A stretch of 64,000 nt of DNA, from positions 62,001 to 126,000 of the forward strand of contig OMWY01000001.1 in NCBI GenBank assembly GCA_900314885.1, given 5' to 3'. Positions 62,601-64,000 of this stretch are shown here, piece after piece. The DNA comes from an uncultured Eubacteriales bacterium (GTDB taxonomy: Bacteria; Bacillota; Clostridia; Lachnospirales; Lachnospiraceae). A program made the translations under genes and the position numbers. Positions within the stretch are counted from its first letter, which is position 1; each line of letters begins with the position of its first letter. Under the pieces are notes generated by a model. That model saw only the letters and a list, made by a program, of their open reading frames with translations. It did no database searches and had not been told where the DNA came from.

Positions 62601-63250
62601 TGGAGACTGTTGGTTACGACCTCTACTGCAAGATGCTTAACGAAGCCGTCCGCACCATTAAGGGCGAGAAGGTGAACGGCTATGAGTATGACACGGTCAT
62701 GAACCTCGACGTCGACGCGTTTATACCTGCTTCTTATATTAAAAATGAGACGCAGAAGCTTGAGATGTACAAGCGAATCGCAACCATAGAGTCCGCTACG
62801 GAGCTCCTTGACATGAAGGATGAGCTTATAGACCGCTATGGGGATATGCCTGCGGGCGTTGATAATCTGACGGTTATATCATACCTCAGATTTATGGCTC
62901 ACAGGGCTTATATAACCGAGGTTCATATGCAGGAGAAGAACGTGGTTATCACCATGTTCGCCCATGCCGATATAGATAACAGCAAGATTCCGGCTTTCCT
63001 CAATACCTATGGAAATAAACTCTCTCTTAAGAAGGGGGACGATGGGGCCGTGAAATTTACCTACAAGCTTGATTCCGACAAGCCTACAAAGGGCGCTCCG
63101 AAGAAGACTATCGTAAGAGGAAACGGGAAGACAATGGTCAAGGCAACGGCCGCGGCGACTCCGGTTAAGAGCGACCCGCGTCTTACGGAGCTCAGGACCC
63201 TCTTGGGAGATTTTGTGAAGCTTTTACCTGACGAAAAGGAGGCAGAATGA
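59606..63250 (+). CDS. mfd: Transcription-repair coupling factor
   Basis: A 1214-residue Mfd: the UvrB-like N-terminal module (residues 1 to about 350), the RNA polymerase-interacting domain (HPGDYVIHENHGLGIYKGIEKI, near 510), and the RecG-like translocase with Walker A CGDVGFGKTE, DEEQRFG, SATPIPRTL, TTIIETGIDIPNVNT and QLRGRVGRS. The C-terminal TRCF domain ends near 1140, followed by a Lys/Pro/Thr/Ala tail. It removes RNA polymerase stalled at DNA damage and recruits UvrA. AGGAG precedes the ATG. The following gene overlaps its stop as ATGA. Confidence 0.97.
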   Translation: MNCFTSPVTALSEYGYVCEAVKKGKTPVLVSGMADVLKSNFAEAVAEGLGARQRVIVTYSEQRARELLLDMKLYDKNAIIYPAKDIMFFAADVRGNAITAERIKVLKKILDNESCTIICTLDAAILKVLPINDILDNILLLKQGDSLDLNKLRLALTALGYRNTAEVTDPGQFSVRGGIIDIFSLTDDAPVRIELWGDEIDNIRYFDPETQRTLAEDADTDEVEILPATEMILDDDRLNRGRERIEKECEKRYKALRKEMKTEQAARLMDSVNELKENLDVYGGAASIDSYINYFYDKTESFFDYFGKNTLFFIDEPERLAESGEAVTTEFRESMTARLEGGYILSGQADVIYDYKQVLAGLEKRKTVMLSLIETKTGPMAALKRFDVTGRNVNSYNNDFDLLVKDMKAYKKSKSKVVLACANSLRAGRIAKDLSDNGINAVAAESFERIPAAGEVVCVPGALRRGFEYPLIGFAVISESDVFGEKQKKKRAKKASTVDGASITSFSELHPGDYVIHENHGLGIYKGIEKIESGGIARDYLKIEYDGGTALFVPVSSLSLISKYSGGGSAKPHINKLGGTEWKKTKTKVKNSVNEVAKDLVELYAKRQNEQGYRFSADTEWQREFEETFPYEETDDQVHAIEDVKRDMESAKIMDRLICGDVGFGKTEIAIRAAFKAVMDGKQVAILVPTTILAQQHYNTFVQRMRDFPVSVDILSRFRTDKETKGVLDRLSHGMLDIVIGTHKLLGKSVKFKNLGLLIVDEEQRFGVRHKEKIKQLRENVDVLTLSATPIPRTLHMSLSGIRDMSVLEEAPVDRQPIQTYVLEHNDEIIREAILREMARGGQVYYVRNRINGLPDLAAKIQAMVPDAEVAYAYGQMDKRELERIMFDFINGDIDVLVSTTIIETGIDIPNVNTMIIDDADKMGLSQLYQLRGRVGRSSKTAYAFMMYKRDRMLPEVAEKRLAAIREFTDLGSGFKIAMRDLEIRGAGNILGESQSGHMETVGYDLYCKMLNEAVRTIKGEKVNGYEYDTVMNLDVDAFIPASYIKNETQKLEMYKRIATIESATELLDMKDELIDRYGDMPAGVDNLTVISYLRFMAHRAYITEVHMQEKNVVITMFAHADIDNSKIPAFLNTYGNKLSLKKGDDGAVKFTYKLDSDKPTKGAPKKTIVRGNGKTMVKATAAATPVKSDPRLTELRTLLGDFVKLLPDEKEAE

Positions 63251-64000
63251 AGAGATTTACCTATGCTTTAAAGCTTATCGCAATATTTCTTATAAGCCTT
63301 TTCTGCCTTACGGCTGACGCTAAGGCTGAGCCTGTAGATTCTGAGAATCCCGTAGCCTCGGCGGCGTCCGTCTCGGAGTCTGATATCAGCACCCTCAAGG
63401 AGACGAGCGCCTATGACCTCTACCTCACTGTCGGTCAGAAGAAGGTATATTTTCCCGAGGTCTCGGTATACGCCCTTGGGACCAGGGATAAGTTCGAGAC
63501 GGATATGGGACGGGGCGATTTCTGGAGCTTTGAGGTAAAGAACGCCCAAAGCGCTGTCACAAGCCCCGGAGCGGTAAATACGGTCGGAAGCCTTGCGGCG
63601 GATGACATCAGGCGCGAGCTTATTGAGATAAAGGTAATAGTAGCTGAGGCCGAAAATGAGGGCATTACCCTCACCGATGATGAGGAAAAAGAACTCATGG
63701 AGACCGCGAAAACCCAGCTTGCTAACGTTTCCGCAAAGATTAAGGCGGCGTATTTCCTCGATGAAAATGTGCTCTATATGGTCTACCACGATAACTTCCT
63801 TGCGGCCAAGTTCTACAGCGAATTTATGAACAGGGCAAGATATGAGCATCCGGGTAAGAGCGGCGAAAAATTATTTACAAGAGAATTCAAGAAATGGTAC
63901 TCGTCTACAACTGTAGGTTACGATGCGGACAAGTGGCAGAAGCTTGATGTGGGAGCTATAGGCACCGTAAAAGACGAAAACGACAGCAGTAGTACGGAAT
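63247..64000 (+). CDS. SurA/PrsA-like foldase (partial, runs off the window)
   Basis: At least 251 residues, still open at the right edge. A Sec signal peptide (KRFTYALKLIAIFLISLFCLTADAKA) is followed by a helical region typical of the N-terminal part of SurA/PrsA-type peptidyl-prolyl isomerases (DDIRRELIEIKVIVAEAENEGITLTDDEEKEL). No lipobox Cys is placed for lipidation. The rotamase domain should lie beyond the window. The ATG overlaps the mfd stop as ATGA. Confidence 0.75.
   Translation, partial: MKRFTYALKLIAIFLISLFCLTADAKAEPVDSENPVASAASVSESDISTLKETSAYDLYLTVGQKKVYFPEVSVYALGTRDKFETDMGRGDFWSFEVKNAQSAVTSPGAVNTVGSLAADDIRRELIEIKVIVAEAENEGITLTDDEEKELMETAKTQLANVSAKIKAAYFLDENVLYMVYHDNFLAAKFYSEFMNRARYEHPGKSGEKLFTREFKKWYSSTTVGYDADKWQKLDVGAIGTVKDENDSSSTE

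Overview
The window looks like the chromosome of a motile, anaerobic, low-to-mid GC Firmicute of the Lachnospiraceae/Butyrivibrio kind. The evidence is a sodium-type V-ATPase, a flavorubredoxin and a 2[4Fe-4S] ferredoxin, SpoVG, LL-diaminopimelate aminotransferase, a YesM/YesN-type two-component pair, an MsmX/UgpC-type sugar ATPase, and a GH3 beta-glucosidase with swapped domains. No rRNA, tRNA or CRISPR array was recognised. The assignment is inference from gene content; nothing here fixes a species.

Layout. 1-7.4 kb: a lipoprotein, a C69 dipeptidase, then a run holding a TetM/EF-G-like GTPase fused to a YacP/Rae1-like NYN nuclease domain, two envelope proteins and a YitT membrane protein. 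7.6-10.3 kb: the shared sugar-ABC ATPase and a PilZ protein. 10.4-19.2 kb, minus strand: a complete nine-gene V-ATPase operon (G/H-I-K-E-C-F-A-B-D) behind one good promoter. 19.3-24.3 kb: a large cyclic-nucleotide-domain protein, a 200-bp inverted-repeat element, a ParA-like protein with a degenerate P-loop, then a divergent promoter region with a perfect 20-bp palindrome and a flavorubredoxin. 24.4-29.0 kb: an AT-rich, partly broken defence island with a Septu-like ATPase/HNH pair, an McrB remnant and McrC. 29.1-40.3 kb: sugar sensing and use (binding protein plus chemoreceptor, GH3 enzyme, YesMN pair, an internally deleted binding protein and an intact one). 40.5-44.2 kb: glutamine synthetase, ANTAR regulator, DapL and a HAD hydrolase. 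44.3-51.6 kb: a second accessory region with a sortase B and its broken (S)PxTG substrate, a duplicated promoter/leader, a probable type I toxin-antitoxin pair, an Rpn-nuclease tail, and a decayed LXG-type T7SS effector cluster. 51.6-64 kb: housekeeping genes (ferredoxin, prs, DnaC-like loader, DnaD-like protein, murC, a serine hydrolase, spoVG, pth, mfd, and a SurA-like foldase running off the end).

The strongest leads are the GTPase-nuclease fusion (2.4-5.1 kb), the type I toxin-antitoxin locus (47.8-48.2 kb), a tight cluster of same-orientation DnaA boxes just upstream of the dnaD/dnaC pair (55.4-55.6 kb), the palindrome between divergent promoters (22.8 kb), and the CNBD/ParA-like pair. 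Several genes in the two accessory regions are interrupted by single-base frameshifts, some in homopolymers; these may be real decay or sequencing error and should be checked against reads.
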